Shown: in pieces, positions 17,851 through 25,485 of the stretch
How positions within the stretch are numbered: position 1 is the stretch's first letter
Layout of the letters: the number at the start of each line of letters is the position of its first letter
Assembly: GCF_025273675.1 (NCBI RefSeq)
Contig: NZ_CP045809.1
Span: forward strand, 1,984,001-2,048,000
Reading direction: 5' to 3'
Length of the DNA: 64,000 nucleotides
From: Gordonia pseudamarae
GTDB lineage: Bacteria; Actinomycetota; Actinomycetes; Mycobacteriales; Mycobacteriaceae
The notes under the pieces: model-generated
The model's database searches: none
Told to the model about the DNA's origin: nothing
The model's input: only the letters and a program-made list of their open reading frames with translations
Position numbers and translations under genes: made by a program

Positions 17851-17902
17851 CCGGCGTGAGCGGCGGTGTAACCGGACCCGTTGCCGGGGATGCGGTGTAT
17901 GG

Positions 17903-18040
17903 TCAGCGCATTTCGGCGCGCTGGGCCATGATCAGCAATTCGTCGCGCTGCGACTGGCTCGGGATCTGCGCGATCCGGCTGTACAGGTTCCGGCGGCCGA
18001 CGGTGTGAATAAAGTGGGCACGAAGACGTGCGAATGTCAT
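17903..18040 (-). CDS. Small basic protein of 45 residues, unknown
   Basis: A short gene in what otherwise looks like a 630-base gap. The reading frame gives MTFARLRAHFIHTVGRRNLY followed by SRIAQIPSQSQRDELLIMAQ and RAEMR. It has a very good ribosome-binding site, AAAGGAG, 9 bases before the ATG at 18040, and G/C at nearly all third positions after the first ten codons. The peptide is basic and predicted helical, with no membrane segment or signal peptide. It converges with the Nei gene (52 bases between ends). I do not recognise the family. It could be a regulatory small protein or a stable peptide of unknown role. Confidence rests on the Shine-Dalgarno site and codon use only. Confidence 0.65.
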   Translation of the reverse strand: MTFARLRAHFIHTVGRRNLYSRIAQIPSQSQRDELLIMAQRAEMR

Positions 18041-18224
18041 GGCGACAAGCTCCTTTGATTGATTGCCATTGTGTAGTTCGGGCCGGGCCGCTCGAACGTT
18101 ACATATGTATCAACGGCGCGGCGGCGCGAAAACGTCCGCAACGTGGTCACACACACGGCGGCGGATAGATGTGGCGTGCGGCACCCTGCTGGTCGCCGTC
18201 GAACCGAAAGCGCCGAGCGCGGTG

Positions 18225-18244
18225 GGTTAACCGGGGTTAACCGG
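18225..18244. promoter_or_regulatory. Two abutting copies of the palindrome GGTTAACCGG
   Basis: GGTTAACCGG occurs at 18225-18234 and directly again at 18235-18244; the core GGTTAACC is a perfect palindrome. It is 185 bases upstream of the 45-codon gene. The spacing of exactly 10 bases puts both sites on one face of the helix. The rest of the interval 18041-18411 holds a TGTCCGGACA palindrome (18316-18325) and a GCACAGTGAT direct repeat (18345 and 18359); I see no gene in it. Confidence 0.4.
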
Positions 18245-18411
18245 ATTCCGCATCGTCGAAGGGTGTCGGCGGATCCGATCCTGTGCCCGCCAGGGTGTTG
18301 TGGGAGAACACATTTTGTCCGGACACTGTCAAATATCTTGAGCAGCACAGTGATTGCGGCACAGTGATGTGTACCGCTCGCAGACGATGTGCCCATAGGT
18401 GGCGATGCGCT

Positions 18412-18455
18412 CACAGAAGGGAGCCCGGTCCATGCGGACCGGGCTCCCTTCTGTG
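18412..18455 (-). terminator. Strong hairpin terminator of the L,D-transpeptidase gene
   Basis: A perfect 20-bp stem (18412-18431 with 18436-18455) and an ATGC loop, 27 bases past the stop codon of the gene on the minus strand. Confidence 0.85.
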
Positions 18456-18481
18456 TAACTGCGCGGGACCGCAACCGGTGA

Positions 18482-19198
18482 TCAGTCGCCCGTGTACTGG
18501 CCGCCGATGGTGCCGCGAACGACGATCGGGGTGCCCTGCGGGACGTTGTCGTAGACCCACTTGGCGTACGCGTTGGTGACGTTTATGCAGCCGTGGCTCA
18601 CATTGCTGTTGCCCTGCTGTGCCTCGGACCAGGGGGCGCCGTGGATGAAGATGCCGTCCCAGGACATGCGGGTGGCGTACTCGACGTAGGTGCGGTAGCC
18701 CTCGGGGGAGTCGATCGGGACACCGTACGTGGACGAATCCATGTACATGTCGCGGTACTTCTCCTTGGTGTGATAGACGCCGTTGGGTGTGGGGTGCTTG
18801 TTCGAGCCCATCGAGATGGGCATCTGCCGCACGAGCTTGCCGTTGTGCCACCAGTAGATGGTGTGCTTGGAATCGAGCGCGAGCGCCACGTAGCCGGTGG
18901 AGGTCCGCACATTCGGGATGGCCGGAACCCACGGCTTGGGCTTCCGGGTGGTGGTCGGCGTCTGAGTGGTCTTCGGCGTGGTCGGCGTCGGAGTCAGCTT
19001 CGGCGCAGTCGGGGTGATCTTGGGTGTGATCACTGACGGCAGGCCGGGGATCTCAACGGGCGGGAGGCCGGGGATCACGGTGACGGGAGCGGCACTCGCC
19101 ACACTCGGGAATGCGAGAACCACAGCAAGCACGCCGACTGCCACACCGGTGATTCGCCGCGCGGGGCGAGGGCGTTTACGTCGTCTCATTGTCAGCAC
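18482..19198 (-). CDS. Secreted L,D-transpeptidase (YkuD domain)
   Basis: A 238-residue exported cell-wall enzyme that forms 3-3 crosslinks in peptidoglycan or links proteins to it. There is an Arg-rich N-terminus and a signal peptide (hydrophobic core about residues 16-34, cleavage near ASA-AP). A Pro/Thr-rich linker (about 40-88) follows, then the YkuD domain with the catalytic motif IHGAPW...SHGCINVT (His, Ser, Gly, Cys). It lacks the Ig-like domains of LdtMt2-type enzymes, so it is a short Ldt. The first codon is GTG 19198 with AAAGG upstream; ATG 19189 is the alternative. A long intergenic region with two palindromes precedes it. Confidence 0.9.
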   Translation of the reverse strand: MLTMRRRKRPRPARRITGVAVGVLAVVLAFPSVASAAPVTVIPGLPPVEIPGLPSVITPKITPTAPKLTPTPTTPKTTQTPTTTRKPKPWVPAIPNVRTSTGYVALALDSKHTIYWWHNGKLVRQMPISMGSNKHPTPNGVYHTKEKYRDMYMDSSTYGVPIDSPEGYRTYVEYATRMSWDGIFIHGAPWSEAQQGNSNVSHGCINVTNAYAKWVYDNVPQGTPIVVRGTIGGQYTGD

Positions 19199-19265
19199 TG
19201 GGATTGGAGCCTTTGCTTTCGTGTATCAGCGGTTGCGCATCCCCCGACGCGCGGATACATCGTGA

Positions 19266-19360
19266 CACAACCGTTGTGAATCGGCCAAAGGCTTGTGCGG
19301 TAACGCACTTCGCCGACCGAAAAAGTCGTGGTGGGCGGGCATTGGATCACAAAGTGATCC
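19266..19360. promoter_or_regulatory. Two palindromes in the gene-free interval upstream of the L,D-transpeptidase
   Basis: CACAAC-C-GTTGTG at 19266-19278 and GGATCAC-AAA-GTGATCC at 19344-19360 are perfect inverted repeats in the 336-base interval 19199-19534. I found no gene on either strand there. The first lies 68 bases from the transpeptidase start and is placed well for an operator. Confidence 0.4.
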
Positions 19361-19534
19361 TCATCACAGGCGATTCGATTCGCGCCTTTTCCGAAGTCTC
19401 GTGATGCCGGCGTGGCCTAGGCGAATACAGTATCGCGTACAACGACCGGTGACCGCGTCTGGATGTTCACCATGCCATAGTTGTCCCCCGTCCGGGGGCC
19501 GGGCGGTCCTCGGATCGTCGCGTGCGGGTGAGAC

Positions 19535-19717
19535 TCAGGCGGGCTGGCGCCGCGTGCTCAGGTGCCGGGCGGGCTGGGCGCAGGCCTCGTTGCGGCAGAC
19601 CAGCATGATGTCGGTGCGGTCCTGTCCGGCCTCGCTGCGATTCATGTCGTGCCGGAGGAGGAGGAGTTCGCCGCAGGTGGGGCAGCGGCGTTGGGTTTTG
19701 GTGTGTGTGGTGGACAT
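19535..19717 (-). CDS. Small zinc-ribbon-like protein, unknown
   Basis: A 60-residue protein with CPTCGELLLLRHDMNRSEAG near the N-terminus and CRNEAC later, a C-x2-C ... C-x4-C pattern that could bind one zinc ion. The ATG at 19717 has only a weak GAGA upstream. Codon use fits the genome. It lies between the L,D-transpeptidase and the tRNA-Gly gene and is not obviously in an operon. Function unknown; a nucleic-acid or protein-binding ribbon is the usual role of such peptides. Confidence 0.6.
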   Translation of the reverse strand: MSTTHTKTQRRCPTCGELLLLRHDMNRSEAGQDRTDIMLVCRNEACAQPARHLSTRRQPA

Positions 19718-19826
19718 GATCTCAGCGTACGCCGAATGTGTTCTAGGTCATATCGCGTGGCGCTCGTCGGACCATGCCGACACGAAGGCCCCGGACCGGT
19801 GTGGGTCGGGGCCTTCGTGATGGTGG

Positions 19827-19897
19827 AGCGGGTGACGGGAATCGAACCCGCGTAGCTAGTTTGGAAGACTAGGGCTCTACCATTGAGCTACACCCGC
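19827..19897 (-). tRNA. tRNA-Gly (anticodon TCC)
   Basis: A 71-base cloverleaf read on the minus strand: acceptor GCGGGTG/CACCCGC, D-arm GCTC/GAGC, anticodon stem CTAGT/ACTAG around CTTCCAA, T-loop TTCGATT, discriminator T. The CCA end is encoded (19824-19826). The TCC anticodon reads GGA/GGG-type Gly codons. Confidence 0.97.
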
Positions 19898-20122
19898 GTG
19901 CGCCACGGGCGGGGGCCTTCGGTGAAGATCGCCTGCCGTCGGTGCGCAGCCGACTGTACCGGGTGCGCCCGGAAAACCTGAAATCGGGCCCTGGCCCGCC
20001 GGTGTCCACCGGGTTGAGGGTGAGGCGGTGTACAGGGGTCCGCGCGGGCCACGTACTATATGCGGTTGGCTCTGCATGGTGCCGGTGTTCGACCAGGTCG
20101 ACACGGGTGAGCGGGGCACGAC

Positions 20123-20196
20123 CGGGATGTGGCGCAGCTTGGTAGCGCATCCGCTTTGGGAGCGGAGGGTCGCAGGTTCAAATCCTGTCATCCCGA
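20123..20196 (+). tRNA. tRNA-Pro (anticodon TGG)
   Basis: A 74-base cloverleaf: acceptor CGGGATG/CATCCCG, anticodon stem TCCGC/GCGGA with loop TTTGGGA, T-loop TTCAAAT, discriminator A. No CCA is encoded. It lies 89 bases before trigger factor, as in mycobacteria. Confidence 0.97.
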
Positions 20197-20285
20197 CTCT
20201 GCAACACCTGGCATTACGTCAAGACAAACGACCCACTCAATCAAGACGCACGGAAGATGTCCGGCGCAGACCAAGGAGCACCCGA

Positions 20286-21641
20286 GTGAAGAGCACCGTC
20301 GAGCAGTTGAGCCCAACCCGTGTGAAGCTCAACGTCGAGGTTCCGTTCGACGAGCTGTCCGCAGAGTTCGACCAGACCTACCGCACCTTGGCCTCCCAGA
20401 TCCGTATCCCGGGCTTCCGTCCCGGCAAGGCCCCGGCGAAGCTGATCGAGGCCCGCGTCGGCCGCGACTCGATCCTGGCCCAGGTGGTCAACGACGCGCT
20501 GCCCGCCAAGTACTCCGAGGCCGTTGCCGAGACCGAGACCAAAGCCATCGGCCAGCCCGAGATCGATCTGGCCGAACTCGTGTACGGCGAGACCATCACC
20601 TTCACCGCCGAGGTCGACATCCGGCCCGAGATCGAGCTGCCGGACTACTCCGGGCTGGCCGTCGAGGTCGATCCGATCGAGGTCGCCGACTCTGACGTCG
20701 ACGAGCAACTGCAGTCGCTGCGGGAGCGGTTCGGCACCCTGGTCGGCGTCGACCGCGGCGTCGAGGAGGGCGACTTCATCTCCATCGACCTGTCGGCCAC
20801 CATCGACGGTGAGGCCGTCGACGAGGCGTCGACCGAGGGTCTGTCGCACGAGGTCGGCTCGGGTGAGCTCATCGACGGCCTTGATGAGGCGGTCACCGGG
20901 CTCAAGGCCGGCGAATCGAAGGTGTTCACCAGCACGCTGGTCGCCGGCGACCATGCCGGTGACGACGCCGACATCACCGTCACCGTCAACTCGGTCAAAA
21001 CCCGCGAACTGCCCGAACTCGACGACGACTTCGCGCAGCTGGCCAGCGAGTTCGACACCGTCGACGAGCTGCGCACCAGCCTGCGTGAGCGGGTCGAGAA
21101 CTCGAAGAAGGCCGAGCAGGCCACTCAGGTCCGCGACAAGGCCCTGGAGCTGCTGCTGGAGACCGTGGAGATCCCGCTGCCGGAGAAGGTTGTCGAGGAC
21201 GAGGTCGAGGGTCAGCAGCACCAGGTGATCCACGCTCTCGGACACGACGACGCCCAGCTCGCCCGGTTCCTCGAGGCGCAGGGCACCACCCGTGAGGAGT
21301 GGGACGCCGAGGCCCGCGAGACGGCCGAGAAGTCGGTGCGCACCCAGCTGCTGCTCGACGCCATCGCCGATCAGCAGGAGACCGAGGTCAGCCAGGACGA
21401 GCTGACTCAGCAGATTCTGTTCCAGGCGCAGCGCTACGGTCTTGCCCCGCAGGACTTCATCCAGCAGCTCACCCAGGCCAACCAGGTCGGCGCGGTGTAC
21501 GCCGATGTGCGCCGCGGCAAGGCACTCGCCTCGATCGTCGGCGACATCACCGTCACCGACACCACCGGCGCGGCCGTGGACACCGCCGAGTTCTTCGGCT
21601 CCGACGACACCGACACCGACGGCGTCGACGACGAGAGCTGA
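20286..21641 (+). CDS. tig: Trigger factor (ribosome-associated chaperone, prolyl isomerase)
   Basis: A 451-residue trigger factor that binds the ribosome tunnel exit and holds nascent chains. The N-terminal domain has the ribosome-docking loop GFRPGKAP (about residues 42-49). The FKBP-type middle domain spans about 150-245, and the long C-terminal helical arms follow. The last ~25 residues are Asp/Thr-rich (SDDTDTDGVDDES), as often seen in actinobacteria. The start GTG 20286 has AAGGAG at 20273-20278. A terminator hairpin follows at once, so tig is separate from clpP1 although the order tig-clpP1-clpP2 is conserved in the order Mycobacteriales. Confidence 0.97.
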   Translation: MKSTVEQLSPTRVKLNVEVPFDELSAEFDQTYRTLASQIRIPGFRPGKAPAKLIEARVGRDSILAQVVNDALPAKYSEAVAETETKAIGQPEIDLAELVYGETITFTAEVDIRPEIELPDYSGLAVEVDPIEVADSDVDEQLQSLRERFGTLVGVDRGVEEGDFISIDLSATIDGEAVDEASTEGLSHEVGSGELIDGLDEAVTGLKAGESKVFTSTLVAGDHAGDDADITVTVNSVKTRELPELDDDFAQLASEFDTVDELRTSLRERVENSKKAEQATQVRDKALELLLETVEIPLPEKVVEDEVEGQQHQVIHALGHDDAQLARFLEAQGTTREEWDAEARETAEKSVRTQLLLDAIADQQETEVSQDELTQQILFQAQRYGLAPQDFIQQLTQANQVGAVYADVRRGKALASIVGDITVTDTTGAAVDTAEFFGSDDTDTDGVDDES

Positions 21642-21687
21642 TCGGCTCCGAGCGAACGGAGTGAGACCGCGTCGCGAACCTACACGC

Positions 21688-21724
21688 AACAGCCGGTGCC
21701 GGGGCTTCCCCGGCACCGGCTGTT
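21688..21724 (+). terminator. Terminator of tig
   Basis: A perfect 17-bp stem (21688-21704 with 21708-21724) and a 3-base loop, 46 bases past the tig stop. Confidence 0.85.
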
Positions 21725-21740
21725 CTGCTCTCAGCGATAT

Positions 21741-21783
21741 AGCGCCCGCGCGGCGCTGACACGGCCGTCCGATTGGCTAGTGT
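21741..21783 (+). promoter_or_regulatory. clpP1 promoter with upstream inverted repeat
   Basis: CTGACA (21756-21761) and TAGTGT (21778-21783) are spaced 16 bases and fit a SigA-like promoter, giving a 5' leader of about 50 bases. The inverted repeat AGCGCC-N5-GGCGCT (21741-21757) overlaps the -35 box. In M. tuberculosis clpP1P2 is activated by ClgR; whether this is its site cannot be told here. Confidence 0.45.
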
Positions 21784-21838
21784 CGTTGGGGAAACACCAT
21801 GCATGACAGTCACATCACGACAGGTAAAGGTAGGAACT

Positions 21839-22450
21839 GTGAGTGAGCCGACCATCCACACACCCGGCATGACGCGCGGCGCGCACATGAGTTCGGGCGT
21901 GGCCGGGCTGAACCTGACCGATTCGGTCTTCGAGCGACTTCTGCGCGAGCGCATCATCTTCCTCGGCACTCAGGTCGACGACGACATCGCCAACCGGCTG
22001 TGCGCACAGATCCTGCTGCTCGCCGCAGAGGATCCCACGCGCGATATCAACCTCTACATCAATTCGCCGGGCGGATCGGTGACCGCGGGTATGGCTATCT
22101 TCGACACCATGCAGCTGGCCAAGTGCGATGTGGCCACCTACGCGATGGGCATGGCCGCCTCGATGGGGCAGTTCCTGCTCGCGGCGGGCGCCAAGGGCAA
22201 GCGGCACGCGCTACCGCACGCGCGGATCATGATGCACCAGCCGTCGGCGGGCATCGGCGGAACCGCGGCCGATATCGCCATTCAGGCCGAGCAGTTCGCG
22301 GCCACCAAGCGGGAGATGAACCGGCTCAACTCCGAGTTCACCGGACAGCCGCTGGAGAAGATCGAGGCGGACGCCGATCGTGACAAGTGGTTCACCGCGG
22401 CCGAGGCCAAGGAATACGGCATTGTCGACCACGTCATCGAACGTGCGTGA
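21839..22450 (+). CDS. clpP1: ATP-dependent Clp protease proteolytic subunit ClpP1
   Basis: A 203-residue serine protease subunit that forms a mixed barrel with ClpP2 and works with ClpX or ClpC1. The catalytic triad is complete: Ser in GMAASMGQF, His in ARIMMHQP, Asp in ADADRDKW. The oxyanion region [11 protein letters not shown] is intact. I chose GTG 21839 ([10 protein letters not shown]) because AGGTAGGA (21828-21835) precedes it; the frame stays open upstream. The N-terminus is slightly longer than in M. tuberculosis ClpP1. clpP2 follows 75 bases downstream. Confidence 0.95.
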   Translation: MSEPTIHTPGMTRGAHMSSGVAGLNLTDSVFERLLRERIIFLGTQVDDDIANRLCAQILLLAAEDPTRDINLYINSPGGSVTAGMAIFDTMQLAKCDVATYAMGMAASMGQFLLAAGAKGKRHALPHARIMMHQPSAGIGGTAADIAIQAEQFAATKREMNRLNSEFTGQPLEKIEADADRDKWFTAAEAKEYGIVDHVIERA

Positions 22451-22525
22451 GCGCGGCAGACACCCGAACCCTCCCACACCCATCGGCACCCATCACCCAT
22501 CGGCCGTCCATCAATGGAGCAGAAG

Positions 22526-23215
22526 ATGACCAACACGTACCCGCCCGAGGTGGCAGCCGGCATCCCGGCGTCCGCCGACTTCGTTCGCGGCATCCAGGCC
22601 CGCTACATCCTGCCGCAGTTCATCGAGCACACCCCCAACGGTCAGCGCCAGTACGACCCGTACGCCAAACTCTTCGAGGAGCGGATCGTATTCGTGGGCA
22701 CGCCCATCGACCAGACCGTCGCCAACGACGTCATGGCGCAGCTGCTCGTGCTGGAGTCCCAGGACCCCGACCGCGACATCACGATGTACATCAACTCGCC
22801 CGGCGGCAGCGTGCCCGACATGCTCGCCATCTACGACACCATGCAGTACGTGCACTGCGACATCGTCACGGTGTGCCTCGGTGAGGCGGCGTCGGCCGCG
22901 GCGATCCTGCTGGCCGGCGGTACCGCGGGCAAGCGTGCCGCGCTGCCGAATGCCACCATCCTGATCCACCAGCCGCGTACCGGCGGCGCCTTCCAGGGCC
23001 AGGTGTCGGATCTGGAGATCCAGGCAGCGGAGATCGAGCGCATCCGCAAACGTCTCGACGAGATTCTCGCCGGGCACACCGGCCAGCCCGCCGACAAGAT
23101 CCGCCGTGACACCGATCGCGACAACATCCTGACCGCCGCGCAGGCCAAGGAGTACGGGATCATCGACGAGGTGTTCGAGTACCGCAAAAAGTCGCTCAAG
23201 ACCCCGGCGTCGTAG
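22526..23215 (+). CDS. clpP2: ATP-dependent Clp protease proteolytic subunit ClpP2
   Basis: A 229-residue second ClpP subunit. It has [12 protein letters not shown], catalytic Ser in GEAASAAAI, His in ILIHQPR and Asp in RDTDRDNI. The GEAASAA form distinguishes ClpP2 from ClpP1. ATG 22526 is preferred over ATG 22514 because GGAG (22516-22519) sits 6 bases before it. It is co-transcribed with clpP1. Both are essential in mycobacteria and degrade SsrA-tagged and regulatory proteins. Confidence 0.95.
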   Translation: MTNTYPPEVAAGIPASADFVRGIQARYILPQFIEHTPNGQRQYDPYAKLFEERIVFVGTPIDQTVANDVMAQLLVLESQDPDRDITMYINSPGGSVPDMLAIYDTMQYVHCDIVTVCLGEAASAAAILLAGGTAGKRAALPNATILIHQPRTGGAFQGQVSDLEIQAAEIERIRKRLDEILAGHTGQPADKIRRDTDRDNILTAAQAKEYGIIDEVFEYRKKSLKTPAS

Positions 23216-23288
23216 GGCCGGACAGCACAGTTCAGAGCAGGAATGCCCGCGACATTTGCCGGTTACGGTCGAAGTCCGGGCAGTTCAC

Positions 23289-23307
23289 GGGTACCGTCGG
23301 GGTACCG
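23289..23307. promoter_or_regulatory. GGGTACCG direct repeat upstream of clpX
   Basis: GGGTACCG occurs at 23289-23296 and 23300-23307, 11 bases (about one helical turn) apart, 29 bases before the clpX start. The GGTACC core is palindromic and is also found upstream of the DsbA-like gene. It may be a regulator site or a hairpin near the ribosome-binding site. Confidence 0.3.
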
Positions 23308-23335
23308 ACCCGACAGGAAGTAGGTAGAGCACGAG

Positions 23336-24616
23336 ATGGCGCGAATCGGAGACGGTGGAGATCTGCTCAAGTGCTCTTTCTGTGGAAAGAGTCAGAAGCA
23401 GGTCAAGAAGCTGATCGCCGGACCCGGGGTCTACATCTGCGATGAGTGCATCGATCTGTGCAACGAGATCATCGAAGAGGAGCTCGCCGAGAACGGTGAC
23501 GTCAAACTCGACGAGCTACCCAAGCCTGCCGAGATCCGTGACTTCCTGGAGAATTACGTCATCGGCCAGGACACGGCGAAACGGACGCTCGCGGTTGCGG
23601 TCTACAACCATTACAAGCGCATTCAGGCGGGTGAGAAGAAGGACGCCCGTGGCGGTGAGACGGTGGAGATCGCCAAGTCCAACATCCTGATGCTCGGGCC
23701 CACCGGCTGCGGCAAGACGTATCTGGCGCAGACCCTGGCCAAGATGTTGAACGTGCCGTTCGCGATCGCCGACGCCACCGCGCTGACCGAAGCCGGGTAC
23801 GTGGGTGAGGACGTCGAGAACATCCTGCTCAAACTCATCCAGGCGGCCGACTACGACGTCAAGCGTGCCGAGACCGGAATCATCTACATCGACGAGGTCG
23901 ACAAGATCGCCCGCAAGAGCGAGAACCCGTCGATCACCCGAGATGTATCGGGTGAGGGTGTGCAGCAGGCGCTGCTCAAGATCCTGGAGGGTACGCAGGC
24001 ATCGGTGCCGCCGCAGGGTGGCCGCAAGCACCCGCACCAGGAGTTCATCCAGATCGACACCACCAACGTGCTGTTCATCGTCGCGGGTGCGTTCGCGGGG
24101 CTGGAGAAGGTGGTGTCCGAGCGAATCGGCAAGCGGGGCATCGGTTTCGGCAACGAGGTCACCAGCAAGGACGACATCGACACCACCGATCACTTCGCGG
24201 AGGTGCTGCCCGAAGATCTGATCAAATTCGGTCTGATCCCCGAGTTCATCGGCCGCTTGCCGATCGTCGCCTCGGTGACCAACCTCGACAAGGATTCGCT
24301 CGTCACCATCCTGTCCGAGCCCAAGAACGCCCTGGTCAAGCAGTACACCAAGCTGTTCGAGATGGACAACGTCGCACTCGAGTTCACCAAGGACGCCCTG
24401 GAGGCGGTCGCCGATCAGGCGATCCATCGTGGCACCGGTGCCCGTGGCCTGCGCGCCATCATGGAAGAGGTCCTGCTTCCGGTCATGTACGACATCCCGA
24501 GCCGGGACGACGTCGAGAAGGTTGTGGTGACCGGAGAAACGGTGCGCGACAACGTTCTTCCGACAATCGTCCCGCGTAAGGACAGCCCCGACGAACGTCA
24601 GGACAAGACCGCCTAG
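23336..24616 (+). CDS. clpX: ATP-dependent Clp protease ATP-binding subunit ClpX
   Basis: A 426-residue AAA+ unfoldase for ClpP1P2. The N-terminal zinc domain has C13, C16, C35 and C38 (KCSFCGK ... YICDEC). Walker A is GPTGCGKT (about 121-128) and Walker [11 protein letters not shown] (about 181-190). Pore loop GYVGED, sensor and C-terminal substrate elements ([20 protein letters not shown]) are all present. Length is that of the family. It has its own 120-base upstream region after clpP2 and a strong terminator after the stop, so it may have its own promoter. Confidence 0.97.
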   Translation: MARIGDGGDLLKCSFCGKSQKQVKKLIAGPGVYICDECIDLCNEIIEEELAENGDVKLDELPKPAEIRDFLENYVIGQDTAKRTLAVAVYNHYKRIQAGEKKDARGGETVEIAKSNILMLGPTGCGKTYLAQTLAKMLNVPFAIADATALTEAGYVGEDVENILLKLIQAADYDVKRAETGIIYIDEVDKIARKSENPSITRDVSGEGVQQALLKILEGTQASVPPQGGRKHPHQEFIQIDTTNVLFIVAGAFAGLEKVVSERIGKRGIGFGNEVTSKDDIDTTDHFAEVLPEDLIKFGLIPEFIGRLPIVASVTNLDKDSLVTILSEPKNALVKQYTKLFEMDNVALEFTKDALEAVADQAIHRGTGARGLRAIMEEVLLPVMYDIPSRDDVEKVVVTGETVRDNVLPTIVPRKDSPDERQDKTA

Positions 24617-24633
24617 ACAGTTCGCCTCACACC

Positions 24634-24676
24634 GACTTCGTCCCGCTCACCCCATTGGGGTGGGCGGGACGAAGTC
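24634..24676 (+). terminator. Terminator of clpX
   Basis: A 20-bp stem with one G-T pair (24634-24653 with 24657-24676) and an ATT loop, 17 bases after the clpX stop, followed by CTTCT. Confidence 0.85.
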
Positions 24677-24740
24677 CTTCTACGCCCGCACAGGTATGGG
24701 TGTGGGGGTGGAGTGTGGCGCCTCACCTGGTTCTGTCCAA

Positions 24741-24746
24741 TACAAT
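24741..24746 (+). promoter_or_regulatory. -10 box TACAAT, leaderless start of the Uma2-like gene
   Basis: TACAAT ends 7 bases before ATG 24754 and no ribosome-binding site can be seen. Confidence 0.55.
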
Positions 24747-24753
24747 TGCCGCC

Positions 24754-25293
24754 ATGACCGCAGCGCACCACGGCGCCCGGCTACTCTCACTGGACGAGTG
24801 GCGGGCACTCGATGAGGACACCGAAACACGGTCCGAACTCCAGGAGGGTGTACTCGTCGTGTCACCGCGGCCGCTGAAACCGCATGCCCGGGTGATCGCC
24901 CGACTTATCACGCAGCTCGCCGCGCAGCTTCCGGACAGTGTCGAGGCGCTTCCCGAGGTCGAGGTGATCGTTGATGCCTCACCGCCGCCGACCGTTCGGA
25001 TTCCGGATGTGATCATCTGCCCGACGACACCCGACACAACCGTCGACGCATCCCAGGTTCTGCTCGCCGTAGAAGTGATGTCACCGGGGTCCCGGCGCAC
25101 CGATCAGATCACCAAACGTAGTGAGTATGCCGACGCCGGTATTGGGCACTACTGGATCATCGACCGTGAACGACGCATCATGACCGCACTCGAACTCACT
25201 TCCGACGGATACGTCGGCAGCGAGCACTCCGGTATGTTCGAGACGAGCCGCCCGTGTGCGCTGCGCATCGACATCGACGCACTCGACATCTGA
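24754..25293 (+). CDS. Uma2-family (DUF820) putative PD-(D/E)xK endonuclease
   Basis: A 179-residue protein with the Uma2/DUF820 pattern: DEWRALDEDTETRSELQEG near the start, the acidic RIPDVIIC strand and AVEVMSPGSRRTD, which provide the D...E-x-E-like metal site of the PD-(D/E)xK nuclease fold, then YADAGIGHYWIIDRE. The family is common in cyanobacteria and actinobacteria, and its cellular role is unknown; similarity to restriction enzymes is only structural. The start ATG 24754 is probably leaderless. It stands alone after clpX, which suggests acquired DNA. A decayed gene lies directly behind it on the other strand. Confidence 0.85.
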   Translation: MTAAHHGARLLSLDEWRALDEDTETRSELQEGVLVVSPRPLKPHARVIARLITQLAAQLPDSVEALPEVEVIVDASPPPTVRIPDVIICPTTPDTTVDASQVLLAVEVMSPGSRRTDQITKRSEYADAGIGHYWIIDRERRIMTALELTSDGYVGSEHSGMFETSRPCALRIDIDALDI

Positions 25294-25295
25294 CG

Positions 25296-25466
25296 TAGCA
25301 AAGATAGACCCTTGTCGTTCATCTCGGTGAAGATGGAATTGTACTCTGCGATTGCTTCTTCGTAGGGGTCGGGCTTCTTCGCGGTCATCTTCTCCGCGGC
25401 GTCGGCTGCCGTCTCTTTGAGGTCTGATGCCTGCCCGGATAACTGCGCCGAGGCGTAGACATGTGC
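25296..25466 (-). pseudogene. Probable remnant or short gene of unknown family
   Basis: On the minus strand this interval reads as a coherent helical, charged sequence. The upstream part includes ASAQLSGQASDLKETAADAA and the part from ATG 25388 reads MTAKKPDPYEEAIAEYNSIF then TEMNDKGLSLLRQ. GGAG lies just before the ATG. Beyond 25296 the frame continues only as the antisense of the Uma2-like gene, and toward 25470 it has no clear start. G+C is visibly lower (about half) than nearby. The simplest reading is a truncated gene whose C-terminus was lost. The alternative is an intact 79-codon gene (25149-25388) that overlaps the Uma2-like gene. I cannot name the family. Confidence 0.4.
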
Positions 25467-25485
25467 TCTCGGGAACGGGTCGTGT

